NCBI RefSeq assembly: GCF_014649395.1
Contig: NZ_BMSY01000003.1
Coordinates: 62,001 to 126,000, forward strand
Reading direction: 5' to 3'
From: Streptomyces aureoverticillatus
GTDB lineage: Bacteria; Actinomycetota; Actinomycetes; Streptomycetales; Streptomycetaceae
Length of the DNA: 64,000 nt
In this document: in pieces, positions 17,148 to 27,537 of the stretch
Numbering within the stretch: position 1 is the first letter of the stretch
Layout: each line of letters begins with the position of its first letter
Notes under the pieces: model-generated
What the model saw: only the letters and a program-made list of their open reading frames with translations
Database searches by the model: none
Told to the model about the DNA's origin: nothing
Translations under genes and position numbers: made by a program

Positions 17148-17927
17148 ATGACGATCGACACCCTCCCGCACGCCACCGCTCCGGCCACGAACAACGCCCC
17201 GTCAGCCCCATCGGCCCTATCGGCCCTATCGACCACATCGACCCCGCCGACCAACCCGTCGCCCCCCTCCGCCTGGCGCGCCCCCTTCGCCGCCGCCACC
17301 TTCCGCGAGTTCGGGTACACCCTCACCTCGCTGCCCGTCGCCATCGCCGGATTCGTCTTCGCGGTCACGCTGTTCTCGCTCGGCGCGGGCCTCGCGGTGA
17401 CGTTGCTCGGGCTGCCCGTGTTCGCGGTGATGCTGGCGGGGGCGCGCGGGCTCGGCGCGGTGGAGCGGCGGCGGGCGCGGGCACGGCTCGGGCTCGACGT
17501 GGCGGAGCCCGGGCCCGTGCGGACGGCGGGCGGGGACAGCGGCTGGGCCCGGGTGCGGGCGCGGCTCGCGGACGCCGCGGGCTGGAAGGCCCTGGTCTTC
17601 CAGGTCGTCATGTTCCCGTGGCGGGTGACGAGCTTCGTGCTGTCGCTGACGCTCTGGCTGACCGGCTGGGCGGTCGCGCTGTTCCCCACGTACTCCTGGG
17701 TGTTCGAGCGCTACCTCGACTGGCCTGGCTACCGCGTGTACGACTTCACGTCCGGCGGCGAGCACCACGCGTACTACATCGAGTCGCCCTGGCAGGTGGC
17801 GGGCGTCGCGGCCGTCGGCTGGCTCCTCGTGCTGCTCACGCCGCTGGTCGTGCGCGCGCTCAACGGCGTGGACAAGGCGGCGGTCCGGTCGCTGCTCGGC
17901 AGGTGGGAGACCGGCCTCGGCAGGTGA
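17148..17927 (+). CDS. Stand-alone "sensor domain" membrane protein
   Basis: 259 residues from the ATG preceded by AAGAGG. After a Ser/Thr/Pro-rich N-terminus come paired hydrophobic helices, ending VFAVTLFSLGAGLAVTLLG then LPVFAVMLAGARGLGAVERR, a soluble loop, and two further helices (FVLSLTLWLTGWAVALFP, VAGVAAVGWLLVLLTPLVV). This is the four-helix sensor domain found at the N-terminus of some actinobacterial NarL-type histidine kinases, here without any kinase. It may sense lipid or membrane state through a partner. Its 3' end overlaps the opposite-strand EamA gene by 154 bp. Confidence 0.75.
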   Translation: MTIDTLPHATAPATNNAPSAPSALSALSTTSTPPTNPSPPSAWRAPFAAATFREFGYTLTSLPVAIAGFVFAVTLFSLGAGLAVTLLGLPVFAVMLAGARGLGAVERRRARARLGLDVAEPGPVRTAGGDSGWARVRARLADAAGWKALVFQVVMFPWRVTSFVLSLTLWLTGWAVALFPTYSWVFERYLDWPGYRVYDFTSGGEHHAYYIESPWQVAGVAAVGWLLVLLTPLVVRALNGVDKAAVRSLLGRWETGLGR

Positions 17928-18790
17928 GGCACCGGGTGGCCCCGGCCGGACCGCGTCAACCCCACCCCCACAAGCACCACCGCCATCCCGACCACCACCC
18001 GGGCACCGATCTCCTCCCCGAGCACCAGCGCCCCGAGCGCGACCGAGACGACCGGAAGCAGATAGCCGACCGTGGCCGCCGCGGTCGGCCCTTCGTCGGC
18101 GATGAGGCGGGAGTTGAGGTGGAAGGTGAGGCCGGTGCCGAAGACGCCGAGTACGACGACGGCGAGCACGCCGGTGAGGGTCGGGGCCGATTCCGTGTGC
18201 GGGCTCGCGGGCAGGCCGAGGGTGGTCAGGCCGGTGGCCATCAGAAGCTGGGCGGCGGACAGGGCCAGCGGCGGAGTGCCGCGCCCGATGAGGTGCCGCG
18301 CCATGTACGCGAAGGCGACGGCGTAGCTGACGGCGGCCGCGAGGAGCGCGAGGGCACCCCAGCCGACGAGGCCCGACTCCTGCCAGGGCGCGAAGATCAG
18401 CAGGGTGCCGCCGAAGCCGAGCAGCAGCCCCGCCGACCGCTTCGGGCCGAACCCCCGCTCCGTACCGAGAAGCAGGCCGAGCCCCAGTGACCACAAGGGA
18501 GTCGTGGCGTTCATGACGCCCGCGACGCCCGAGTCGACGGTCTGCTCGCCGATGCTGAACAACAGGAACGGCAGCGCGTTGCAGAACAGGGCCGCCACGA
18601 CCAGATGGGCCCAGACGCGGCGCCCGCGCGGCAGTCGTTGGCGGGCCGCGCGGGCGAGGACGAGGAGCACGGCGGCGCCGAGCGCGCAGCGCACGACGGT
18701 CACGTGCAGCGGCGCGAGGCCGCCCTCCAGGGCGAGCTTGATCCACAGGAAGCTCGACCCCCACAGCAGGGCCAGGACGGCGATGCGCAT
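17774..18790 (-). CDS. EamA/DMT-family transporter
   Basis: 338 residues, ten hydrophobic helices in two EamA repeats: LLWGSSFLWIKLALEGG opens repeat one, SYAVAFAYMARHLIG opens repeat two. The usual EamA core ends near VVGMAVVLVGVGLTR (residue ~285). The remaining ~50 residues are Ser/Thr/Pro-rich and lie antisense to the end of the sensor-domain gene, so they may be a read-through tail produced by loss of the original stop. Such proteins export metabolites or amino acids. The LysR gene is divergent, 175 bp away, and is the likely regulator. Confidence 0.85.
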   Translation of the reverse strand: MRIAVLALLWGSSFLWIKLALEGGLAPLHVTVVRCALGAAVLLVLARAARQRLPRGRRVWAHLVVAALFCNALPFLLFSIGEQTVDSGVAGVMNATTPLWSLGLGLLLGTERGFGPKRSAGLLLGFGGTLLIFAPWQESGLVGWGALALLAAAVSYAVAFAYMARHLIGRGTPPLALSAAQLLMATGLTTLGLPASPHTESAPTLTGVLAVVVLGVFGTGLTFHLNSRLIADEGPTAAATVGYLLPVVSVALGALVLGEEIGARVVVGMAVVLVGVGLTRSGRGHPVPHLPRPVSHLPSSDRTAALSTPLSARTTSGVSSTRSQPTAATPATCQGDSM

Positions 18791-18965
18791 GCGGGCGCTC
18801 CAAGATAGGCGGTGGGTGTACGGGGCGTACGGCCGTCGCCGGGGCCCGGCGGCGGCCCCTCGCTTGCGTACGTACTCGACGGTGCCCCGCCCCTACCCGT
18901 AAGACAAGCGAAAAGATCCGAAGCCAGAATTAAGCTGAGCTGCATTCGAGGCGTAGGCTGGGCAC

Positions 18966-19898
18966 ATGCTCGACATGCGGCGGATGCAGATCCTGCGGGC
19001 GGTGGTCAGCAGCGGCTCGGTCACCGCCGCGGCCCGGCACCTCGGGTACACCCCGTCCGCGGTCAGCCAGCAGATGGCGGCCCTGGAGAAGGAGGCGGGC
19101 ACGCCGCTCCTGGAGCGGACCGGGCGCGGGGTGCGGCCCACGGACGCCGGGCGGCTGCTCGCCGACTGCGCGACGACGATCGGCCGACACGTCGCCCAGG
19201 CGGAGACGGCGCTCGCGGATCTCCGGGCCGGGCGCACAGGACGGATCTCTGTACGTTACTTCGCCACCGCCGGAGCCCGGCTCGTCGCTCCCGCACTGGC
19301 CCGGCTGCGCCGTGAACACCCGGGCGTGCAGGCCGAGTTGCGCCTCTCCGATCCGGACGACCCGCTGCCCGAGGTGAAGGCGGGCCGCACGGACGCGGCC
19401 CTCGTGGTCCGCCGCCACGACGCGCCTCCCGTGGACGGCATCCGCTTCGTCCACCTCTTGGACGACCCCTACCGCGCGGTGCTCCCCCGCGCCCATCCGC
19501 TCGCCGCCCACCCGGCCCTGCGGCTCACCGATCTGGCCGAAGAGGCCCTGGTGGGCAGCGAGTTGCCGGGCCCCTGCCTGGACGCGGTGCTCGACGCCTG
19601 CGGGGCGGCCGGCTTCACGCCGGACTTCGTGGTGGAGAGCGGGGACTACGCGACGGCTCAGGGCTTCGTCGCCGCGGGCGTCGGCGTGGCGCTGGTCCCG
19701 GAGATGGGGCTGGCCGCCCCGGCGGGCGCGTACGGCCACCCCGAGTCGGCCGTACGCGAGGTCCGCGACCCCGAGCCGGTGCGGTCGATCTGGGCGGCGG
19801 TCCGGGCGACGGCGCCGGAGGGGCCGGTGCTGCGGGGGTTTGTGGACGCTCTGCACGAGGCGGCGGCCGTGGTGGCCGCTGCGCCGAAGTCTCCCTGA
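18966..19898 (+). CDS. LysR-family transcriptional regulator
   Basis: 310 residues. The N-terminal winged HTH is MRRMQILRAVVSSGSVTAAA followed by LGYTPSAVSQQMAALEKEAG (residues about 4-45). The effector domain starts around 90 (GRISVRYFATAGARLVAPAL) and has the two-lobed periplasmic-binding fold ending in GFVAAGVGVALVPEMGL. The divergent layout with the EamA exporter fits the classic LysR arrangement in which the regulator controls its neighbour in response to the exported molecule. A small AT-richer stretch (CGAAAAGATCC at ~18908) lies in the shared promoter. Confidence 0.92.
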   Translation: MLDMRRMQILRAVVSSGSVTAAARHLGYTPSAVSQQMAALEKEAGTPLLERTGRGVRPTDAGRLLADCATTIGRHVAQAETALADLRAGRTGRISVRYFATAGARLVAPALARLRREHPGVQAELRLSDPDDPLPEVKAGRTDAALVVRRHDAPPVDGIRFVHLLDDPYRAVLPRAHPLAAHPALRLTDLAEEALVGSELPGPCLDAVLDACGAAGFTPDFVVESGDYATAQGFVAAGVGVALVPEMGLAAPAGAYGHPESAVREVRDPEPVRSIWAAVRATAPEGPVLRGFVDALHEAAAVVAAAPKSP

Positions 19899-19995
19899 GT
19901 CGGCCTGCCCCCCGCCTGCCCCCCTTCGTACCGTCGGACTCGTCGCACCGTGCGGACCCTGTGCCGCCGCTCCGCGGCGGCTTCTCCCACCCGCC

Positions 19996-20134
19996 CACCC
20001 GTACTGTCGGCCCCGGGGCGCTGCTCGAGACAGCACCCGTACTGTCGGCCCCGCAGCGCCGCTCGAAACAGCACCCGTACTGTCGGCCCCGCAGCGCCGC
20101 TCGAAACAGCACCCGCACTGTCGGCCCCGACGCC
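19996..20134. repeat. Four tandem copies of a 38-bp unit
   Basis: Copies start at 19996, 20034, 20072 and 20110, each opening CACCCGTACTGTCGGCCCCG; the last has GCACTG. The remainder reads CAGCGCCGCTCGAAACAG in copies 2-3 and slightly different in copy 1. The array sits between the LysR stop and the ABC-F stop, so it lies in the convergent 3' region. Confidence 0.9.
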
Positions 20135-20138
20135 CCCC

Positions 20139-21731
<1,593 letters not shown>

Positions 21732-21755
21732 TGGGAAACGCTCCGCAATAGCAAA

Positions 21756-21788
21756 AGGACACACGGGTGACGTGAAGGCGTGTGTCCT
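21756..21788 (-). promoter_or_regulatory. Attenuator-like hairpin before ABC-F
   Basis: On the minus strand, arms AGGACACACG and CGTGTGTCCT flank a 13-base loop and are followed at once by TTTTGC. It begins two bases after the leader stop and ends 24 bases before the ABC-F start. The shape is that of an intrinsic terminator, so a ribosome stalled on the leader would be able to prevent its folding. Confidence 0.75.
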
Positions 21789-21790
21789 GG

Positions 21791-21814
21791 CTAGGAGATG
21801 CGGGGCGTAGACAT
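21791..21814 (-). CDS. Leader peptide MSTPRIS upstream of ABC-F
   Basis: A seven-codon frame (ATG...TAG) on the ABC-F strand. Its stop lies two bases before the hairpin at 21756-21788. The ribosome site is weak (GGTGG) and TAGCCT just upstream could serve as a -10, so the peptide may be translated from a very short leader. The layout (uORF, terminator-like hairpin, resistance ATPase) is the pattern of ribosome-mediated attenuation known for ABC-F and erm genes. Translation is inferred. Confidence 0.6.
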   Translation of the reverse strand: MSTPRIS

Positions 21815-21844
21815 GCCACCGAGGCTAGGCAACCCCGGCCGCCC

Positions 21845-21928
21845 GCGCACGCGATTTTCCGCGACCCGCGCCGCCCTGCGAACCCCGCGCACGCGAATTT
21901 CCCCGGGCCGCGCCGCCCTGCGAACCCC
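21845..21928. repeat. Two tandem copies of a 42-bp unit
   Basis: Both copies open GCGCACGCGA and end GCCGCCCTGCGAACCCC; they differ at a few central bases. They fill most of the divergent promoter region between the ABC-F leader and the HhH-GPD gene. Confidence 0.8.
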
Positions 21929-21952
21929 CCGTCCCCGCGAGATGATCGCCCC

Positions 21953-22543
21953 ATGGACGCCAACGCCACCCTTCACCTCGCACAGCAGGAAGAGGCCGAC
22001 GCGCTGCTGAGCCGCAGCAAGCTGGCCGCGCTCGTAGGGATGCTTCTGGACCAGCAGGTGCCCATGGAGTGGGCGTTCGCGGGCCCGTACACGATCGCGC
22101 GGCGCATGGGGACGGACGATCTGGACGCCCACGACATCGCCGCGTACGACCCCGACGCCTTCGCAGAGCTGCTGTCCGCCAAACCGGCCGTGCACCGGTA
22201 CCCCGGGGCGATGGCCGGGCGGGTCCAGAAGCTGTGCCAGTACCTCGTGGAGCACTACGACGGGGACGCGGAGGCCGTCTGGCGGGACGTGGCCGACGGC
22301 AGGGAACTGCTGCGGCGCCTCAACGACCTCCCCGGCTTCGGCAAGCAGAAGGCCCAGATCTTCCTGGCCCTGCTGGGGAAGCAGCTCGGGGTGCGGCCCT
22401 CCGGCTGGCGCGAGGCGGCCGGGGCGTACGGCGAGCCGAAGGCGTACCGGTCCGTGGCGGACATCACCGGCCCGGAGTCCCTCCAGAAGGTCCGCGCCCA
22501 CAAGCAGGAAATGAAGGCGGCGGCCAAGGCGGCCAAGGGGTAG
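21953..22543 (+). CDS. HhH-GPD-type base-excision DNA repair protein
   Basis: 196 residues from ATG (MDANATLHLAQQ). The helix-hairpin-helix is LLRRLNDLPGFGKQKAQIFL (about 118-137), with LPGFG as the hairpin. The glycosylase fold precedes it (LAALVGMLLDQQVPMEWAFA, the typical Q-Q/I-Q substrate helix). The C-terminus is basic (KQEMKAAAKAAKG). This actinobacterial family lacks the FeS cluster of EndoIII; the specific base removed is unknown. Upstream codons in the same frame lie in the 42-bp repeat and are not used. Divergent from the ABC-F leader. Confidence 0.85.
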   Translation: MDANATLHLAQQEEADALLSRSKLAALVGMLLDQQVPMEWAFAGPYTIARRMGTDDLDAHDIAAYDPDAFAELLSAKPAVHRYPGAMAGRVQKLCQYLVEHYDGDAEAVWRDVADGRELLRRLNDLPGFGKQKAQIFLALLGKQLGVRPSGWREAAGAYGEPKAYRSVADITGPESLQKVRAHKQEMKAAAKAAKG

Positions 22544-22668
22544 GGCCTGCCCGACGGGTCTCCGGTCGGCGAGCGGCCGCGCCACCTGTCCGGGCGCCCT
22601 GGGACTGCGGGCGGCGCCGTACCGCCCTAGCGTGTCGGCGGGGGCAACCCACGAGAGGTGAGCACGCC

Positions 22669-22848
22669 ATGGCAGCCAAGTTCGAGGTCTACAAGGACGC
22701 CGCGGGCAAGTACCGGTTCCGGCTCAAGGCGGGCAACGGCGAGATCATCGCTGTCGGCGAGGCGTACGAGAGCAAGGCGGCCGCCCTGCACGGAATCGAG
22801 TCCGTGAAGGTGAACGCCGCCGCTGCCCCGGTGGTCGAGGTGGAGTAG
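22669..22848 (+). CDS. YegP/UPF0339-family small protein
   Basis: 59 residues, start after GAGAGG. The YegP signature is clear: KFEVYKDAAGKYRFRLKAGN then GEIIAVGEAYESKAAALHGI. One YegP repeat only (the E. coli protein has two). The fold is a small alpha/beta unit of unknown role, often linked to stress or DNA. It lies 125 bp after the HhH gene and may be separate. Confidence 0.88.
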   Translation: MAAKFEVYKDAAGKYRFRLKAGNGEIIAVGEAYESKAAALHGIESVKVNAAAAPVVEVE

Positions 22849-23062
22849 GGCCGCCGGCGGGCGTCACCCCGGCGGCGGACACGGACCCGTTCGGGGGATT
22901 CCCGCCCTCGGGCGTGGACGGCATCGGCCGGCTCGCGCCGACTTCGGCCCCTGCTCCCGGCTTGGGAGTTCCCGGTTTGCCCCGGTTTCCGGCGGCATTT
23001 CCCAGGGTCACACTCGGCCGCCGAGGCTGCGCCCGGAGAGCCTTGACCGGTAGGCTTTCCGT

Positions 23063-23359
23063 GTGATCTTCAAGCGCATCGGAAACGGCCGGCCGTACCC
23101 CGACCACGGCCGGGAAAGCACCCGGCAGTGGGCGGACGTCGCGCCGCGCCCGGTCCGCCTCGATCAGCTCGTGACGACCAAGGGCCAGCTCGACCTGGAA
23201 ACGCTGCTCGCCGAGGACTCCACGTTCTACGGCGACCTCTTCGCGCACGTCGTGAAGTGGCAGGGCGACCTGTATCTGGAGGACGGGCTGCACCGCGCCG
23301 TCCGCGCCGCGCTCCAGCAGCGCCAGGTGCTGCACGCCCGCGTGCTCGAACTGGGCTGA
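23063..23359 (+). CDS. Conserved actinobacterial small protein (VapB-like annotation in homologues)
   Basis: 98 residues from GTG. It reads MIFKRIGNGRPYPDHGR and then LDQLVTTKGQLDLETLLAED, ending QQRQVLHARVLELG; this protein is strongly conserved in Streptomyces and is sometimes labelled as a VapB-type antitoxin, though no toxin gene adjoins it. The central DLFAHVVKWQGDLYLEDGLH may be a small beta sheet. Its usual neighbour is the LytR_C-domain gene, present here 113 bp downstream. Function unknown. Confidence 0.8.
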   Translation: MIFKRIGNGRPYPDHGRESTRQWADVAPRPVRLDQLVTTKGQLDLETLLAEDSTFYGDLFAHVVKWQGDLYLEDGLHRAVRAALQQRQVLHARVLELG

Positions 23360-23471
23360 CCCGGCCCGCGTTGGCCCTTTCGGGTTGCCCTGGCCGCCGA
23401 TCGGGTCGCCGTTGCCACCGAGCAATGATCATTTAGTAGGCATCGCCGCCGCACCGCACTACGCTGCGCCC

Positions 23472-24128
23472 ATGAGCATGCTCACTCCCCCCGGCATGGG
23501 CGGCAAGTACCGCATCACGGGGGACAAATACCCGCGTATGCGCCGCCCGCGCGGCCGTCGCCGGATCGTGCTCGCGGCCGTCGCGTCGCTCGCCGTGGCC
23601 GGCCTGCTCGGCTGGGGCAGCCTCCAGCTCATCGACGTGTTCTCCGGCGACGACAAGGCGTCGGCGGCGGGCGGGGCGAAGGACTGCGCGACGAAGAAGG
23701 CGGCGGACCCGGCGCGGCAGGCCAAGCAGAAACCTCTCCCCAAGCCGGGCCAGATCAAGGTCAACGTCTTCAACGCCACCCCGCGCAGCGGCCTCGCCAA
23801 GGACGCGGCGGACGAGCTGAAGAAGCGCGGCTTCGCCATCGGCAAGGTGGGCAACGCGACGGAGGCGTACGACAAGAAGGTGCGGGGCACCGGGATACTG
23901 CTCGGCGCCAAGACCGCCACCGACACCGCGCTGTCCGTGCTCGGCACCCAGATCGCGGGCGCCGAGAAGCAGACCGACACCCGCAAGGGCGGGGAGGTCG
24001 ACCTGATCCTCGGCAGCCGTTTCAAGGACCTGGCAAAGAAGGAGGACGCCGACCGGGCCCTGGCGGCACTCGCCAACCCTGCACCGGCGTCCTCGAAAGC
24101 ACCGTCGACCGACGGCAAGAACTGCTGA
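23472..24128 (+). CDS. LytR C-terminal (LytR_C) domain membrane-anchored protein
   Basis: 218 residues from ATG (MSMLTPPGMGGKYRITGDKY). A basic patch (RRPRGRRR) precedes one hydrophobic helix (IVLAAVASLAVAGLLGWGSL), giving a type II anchor with the rest outside the cell. The LytR_C domain runs about 95-200: IKVNVFNATPRSGLAKDAAD, FAIGKVGNATEAYDKK, then LILGSRFKDL. In LytR-CpsA-Psr proteins this domain accompanies the cell-wall ligase, but here it stands alone. A cell-envelope role is inferred. Confidence 0.85.
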   Translation: MSMLTPPGMGGKYRITGDKYPRMRRPRGRRRIVLAAVASLAVAGLLGWGSLQLIDVFSGDDKASAAGGAKDCATKKAADPARQAKQKPLPKPGQIKVNVFNATPRSGLAKDAADELKKRGFAIGKVGNATEAYDKKVRGTGILLGAKTATDTALSVLGTQIAGAEKQTDTRKGGEVDLILGSRFKDLAKKEDADRALAALANPAPASSKAPSTDGKNC

Positions 24129-24278
24129 GGCCCTCGGGCCTCAGCCGCACAAAGCGGGCCGCAGCCCGAGACGGGCCACGGCCGAACAAAGCGAGCCGGA
24201 CCCGCGGAGCCAAGCGCCCCGCAGCCCGCCGGCCCGCGGCACAAAGCGCCCCGCAGCCCGGACAGCTCCGCGACCTAC

Positions 24279-24914
24279 CTACTCCGCAGCCCCGTACATC
24301 CGGTCACCCGCGTCGCCGAGCCCCGGCACGATGTACCCGTTCTCGTTGAGCCGCTCGTCCACCGCCGCCGTCACCACGGTCACCGGCGTCCCCGCCAGCT
24401 CCCGCTCCATGATCTCGACGCCCTCGGGCGCGGCGAGGAGCACGACGGCGGTGACGTCGTCGGCGCCGCGCTTGATCAGCTCCCGGATCGCCGCGACGAG
24501 CGTGCCGCCGGTGGCGAGCATCGGGTCCAGGACGTACACCTGACGACCGGAGAGGTCCTCCGGCATCCGCGTCGCGTACGTGGACGCCTCGAGCGTCTCC
24601 TCGTTGCGGATCATCCCGAGGAAACCCACCTCGGCCGTCGGAAGCAGCCGCACCATGCCGTCGAGCATGCCGAGACCGGCGCGCAGGATCGGCACGACCA
24701 GCGGCCGCGGATGCGACAGCTTGACGCCGGTGGTCCGGGTCACCGGGGTGTCGATGTCGACCTGCTCGGTGCGCACGTCCCGGGTGGCCTCGTACGCGAG
24801 CAGGGTGACCAGCTCGTCGGCCAGGCGCCGGAAGGTCGGGGAATCGGTGCGCTTGTCGCGCAGCGTGGTGAGTTTGTGCGCCACCAGCGGGTGGTCGACG
24901 ACGTGGATCCGCAT
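24279..24914 (-). CDS. upp: Uracil phosphoribosyltransferase
   Basis: 211 residues. It makes UMP from uracil and PRPP in pyrimidine salvage. Family features: [20 protein letters not shown] at the N-terminus, [20 protein letters not shown] (about 82-101), the PRPP loop [16 protein letters not shown] (about 130-145), and the uracil-binding C-terminal [16 protein letters not shown]. Normal length. Divergent from the 55-residue small gene at 25018. Confidence 0.97.
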   Translation of the reverse strand: MRIHVVDHPLVAHKLTTLRDKRTDSPTFRRLADELVTLLAYEATRDVRTEQVDIDTPVTRTTGVKLSHPRPLVVPILRAGLGMLDGMVRLLPTAEVGFLGMIRNEETLEASTYATRMPEDLSGRQVYVLDPMLATGGTLVAAIRELIKRGADDVTAVVLLAAPEGVEIMERELAGTPVTVVTAAVDERLNENGYIVPGLGDAGDRMYGAAE

Positions 24915-25017
24915 TGTTCAACAGTAACCGGGCGAAGTGGCCCCTCGATCCCCCCGCACTGGCATCAACCCGGGCCACGGAGGGAAGGTGGACGTACGAA
25001 CTGGGGTGGTGTGGCCG

Positions 25018-25185
25018 ATGCCCGACCGGGAAGCGCGCGAGACCGACGCCGAGCGCCGCAGGCGCCGTGCCCAGTTCCTGCACGAGCTCGCCGAGGCCCG
25101 CGAGCTGCGGGCCCGGGTGACACCGCGCCGCGCCCGGGCGGCCCGACTGCGACAGGCGATGCGTATGCGTACGTTCCGCTGGTAG
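25018..25185 (+). CDS. Small basic conserved protein between upp and tadA region
   Basis: 55 residues, ATG start MPDREARETDAERRRRR. It is almost entirely charged helix (about one third Arg) and ends QAMRMRTFRW. The same small protein with an RMRTFRW end lies beside upp in other Streptomyces as I recall. A nucleic acid or ribosome-binding role is possible but not shown. A 192-bp gap follows before the tRNA-deaminase-associated gene. Confidence 0.65.
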   Translation: MPDREARETDAERRRRRAQFLHELAEARELRARVTPRRARAARLRQAMRMRTFRW

Positions 25186-25377
25186 CCGCGAGGGGCCCGC
25201 GGCACGCACGCGGCCCGTGATTCGAGACGCGACGCGGACACAGCGGCCGGAAGACCTCTCCTGAAGCCGTTGTTTCTGCCACGATTCCGAGTGGGCGGGG
25301 CTTGGAACAGCACTCCCGCCCCCGACGTCCGCCGGGGGGATCCCCAACCGGCGCCTATGAACAGTGGGAGAGTCACG

Positions 25378-25935
25378 GTGTACTTCGCCGCACTGCTCGC
25401 GCGCACCGAAGACGGGTGGGAAGCGAGCGACACGGAGCTCGACGATGTGGAGACCCTGTCGGATCTGACCGACCTGGCCCGTGAGGCCGCCGCCGAGGCG
25501 GGCGGCCTCGAAGACGAGACCGTCCTCGTCTTCATCGAACAGGAAGACGCGTGGTTCGGCGTCGTCCGCGTGGACGGCGAGGAGGACCCGCGGATCTACG
25601 TCTCGGACGCGGCCGCCGCCGCCCGCAGCGCCTACGGGGAGATCCTGCTCACCGACGAGATGCTCGGCCGCGACCCGGACGACGGGGCGGACGACCTGGA
25701 CGCGCTCGACCTCGACGGCACGGAGGACGGCGAGTCCGAGGCGGCCGACGAGGACGCCGACGACGGCACGGCCCCCCCGGGCGAGGCCGTGCCGGCCGGA
25801 CCGCTGGGGGACACGGAGATCCTCAGCGACCTCGGCGTGCCGGAGAAGGACCTGCTCGGCCTGGAGAGCGGCGAGGCCCTCAACGAGATCGCCGACATCC
25901 TCGGAGCCGCGGAGGTCCTCGAAACCGTCCGTTAG
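25378..25935 (+). CDS. tRNA adenosine deaminase-associated protein
   Basis: 185 residues from the GTG eight bases after GGGAGA; an in-frame ATG at 25357 is less well placed. The N-terminal half is a small alpha/beta domain (MYFAALLARTEDGWEASDTE, VLVFIEQEDAWFGVVRVDG). The middle is strongly acidic (DDGADDLDALDLDGTEDGES and onward to ~145), and a C-terminal helical part ends IADILGAAEVLETVR. It is coupled to tadA (10-bp gap), the conserved actinobacterial arrangement that gave the family its name. A role as a TadA partner is inferred from that context. Confidence 0.85.
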   Translation: MYFAALLARTEDGWEASDTELDDVETLSDLTDLAREAAAEAGGLEDETVLVFIEQEDAWFGVVRVDGEEDPRIYVSDAAAAARSAYGEILLTDEMLGRDPDDGADDLDALDLDGTEDGESEAADEDADDGTAPPGEAVPAGPLGDTEILSDLGVPEKDLLGLESGEALNEIADILGAAEVLETVR

Positions 25936-26442
<507 letters not shown>

Positions 26443-26490
26443 CCCAAACGGATTTCAGAGCACGGCCCACCTTGGGCTAGGATCTCTCTC

Positions 26491-26575
26491 GGTAGCGTGT
26501 CCGAGCGGCCGAAGGAGCTCGCCTCGAAAGCGAGTGTGGCGCAAGTCACCGAGGGTTCAAATCCCTCCGCTACCG
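26491..26575 (+). tRNA. tRNA-Ser (CGA)
   Basis: Class II tRNA: acceptor GGTAGCG/CGCTACC, anticodon stem CTCGC/GCGAG around loop CTCGAAA (anticodon CGA), variable arm TGTGGCGCAAGTCACC, T-arm GAGGG TTCAAAT CCCTC, discriminator G. CCA is not encoded. Confidence 0.96.
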
Positions 26576-26584
26576 CTCTTGATT

Positions 26585-26616
26585 GAAGGGCCCCGTCCGC
26601 ACGGACGGGGCCCTTC
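26585..26616 (+). terminator. Hairpin terminator after tRNA-Ser(CGA)
   Basis: GAAGGGGCCCC-type 14-base arms (GAAGGGCCCCGTCC with GGACGGGGCCCTTC) around GCAC, followed by ACTTTTCCC, a modest T-run. Confidence 0.85.
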
Positions 26617-27035
26617 ACTTTTCCCGATCACTTTTCCCGACGGAAACAGACACGGAAAAACCCCGGCGCCGTCATGGCGCCGGGGCCTTCTCCCGATAGG
26701 ACGGGGGAAGCGGCATCGGGGGGACAAGCCGCTTCCCCCGATGCGGACCGAACTCATCGGTCAACGCCGTCACCGGGGGAAGAGGACGGCGCGGACCCCG
26801 CAGTGGAGGCCGGTCCCGTGCCCGGAGATTCCTGCCAGATCCGCCGGGCCCGCGATCCATCCTGCGCCCCGGGAAGCCGCCGACCCGCAGTCCAAGGGCC
26901 CCTGCCCCCGGGTCATTGGTCCTTAAAAACCAGGTGAGTTCGGGCCACGTTAGACTCGCCCGGCACAGGCGGAACAAACGGCACGCGGGGTGCGGGGATG
27001 CGTACGGGCACAGGCGGGCAAGGGGAGGCCACAGC
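26617..27035. other. Intergenic region with two further hairpins
   Basis: No gene seen in about 420 bp. Hairpin one is at 26661-26685 (CCCCGGCGCC and GGCGCCGGGG). Hairpin two is at 26703-26739 (GGGGGAAGCGGC and GCCGCTTCCCCC). They may be extra terminators or structured RNA. The last ~100 bp should hold the promoter of the small membrane gene. Confidence 0.6.
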
Positions 27036-27215
27036 GTGAAGGACCCGAAGAAGATCGTTCTCTTCGTGCTCGTGGTGTTCGTCCTGTACGTGATCATCAC
27101 CGACCCGGAGCAGGCCGCGGACTACGTCCAGGTAGGGTTCGAGGGCATTTCGAACGCCGCCAAGGCCATCGGCGACTTCATGACGTGGGTCGCCAACGGC
27201 GGCAAGGACGACTGA
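27036..27215 (+). CDS. Small single-pass membrane protein
   Basis: 59 residues from a GTG preceded by GGGGAGG. After KDPKK comes one hydrophobic helix (IVLFVLVVFVLYVII), then an amphipathic tail with FEGISNAAKAIGDFMTWVAN. I recognise it as a conserved streptomycete small protein with no known role. It is followed 28 bp later by the Dabb protein and then the sigma genes. Confidence 0.75.
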   Translation: MKDPKKIVLFVLVVFVLYVIITDPEQAADYVQVGFEGISNAAKAIGDFMTWVANGGKDD

Positions 27216-27243
27216 CCCGCCCGCCCGACCGCTGGGAGCGCCC

Positions 27244-27537
27244 GTGATCCGCCATCTGGTCCTCTTCAAGCTCAACGACGGCGTGCGGCGGGACGACCCG
27301 CGCGTCGTCGCGGGCGTCAAGGCCTTCGAGGAGCTCGGCGACCTCGTCCCCGAGCTGCGGTTCTGGGAGTGCGCCTGGAACATCTCCGAGCGCCCCATCG
27401 CGTACGACTACGCCATCAACTCCGCCGTCGAGGACGCCGACGCGCTCCAGCGGTACCTGGACCATCCGGCCCACCAGGCGGGCGTCGCGCAGTGGCGCGA
27501 GTTCGCCACGTGGGTGATCGCCGACTACGAGTTCTGA
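27244..27537 (+). CDS. Dabb-family (stress-responsive alpha/beta barrel) protein
   Basis: 97 residues, GTG start, 28 bp after the previous gene. It opens MIRHLVLFKLNDGVRRDD and closes HPAHQAGVAQWREFATWVIA; the ferredoxin-like dimeric alpha-beta barrel is typical of Dabb proteins. Members include polyketide cyclases and stress proteins of unknown chemistry. Possible cotranscription with the small membrane gene. Confidence 0.85.
   Translation: MIRHLVLFKLNDGVRRDDPRVVAGVKAFEELGDLVPELRFWECAWNISERPIAYDYAINSAVEDADALQRYLDHPAHQAGVAQWREFATWVIADYEF

Noticed and set aside
19996-20134. CRISPR array
   Set aside because: Repeats are contiguous with no unique spacers, and no cas genes are near.
26661-26739. 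Riboswitch upstream of the small membrane gene
   Set aside because: Only two simple hairpins; no known aptamer core was recognised.
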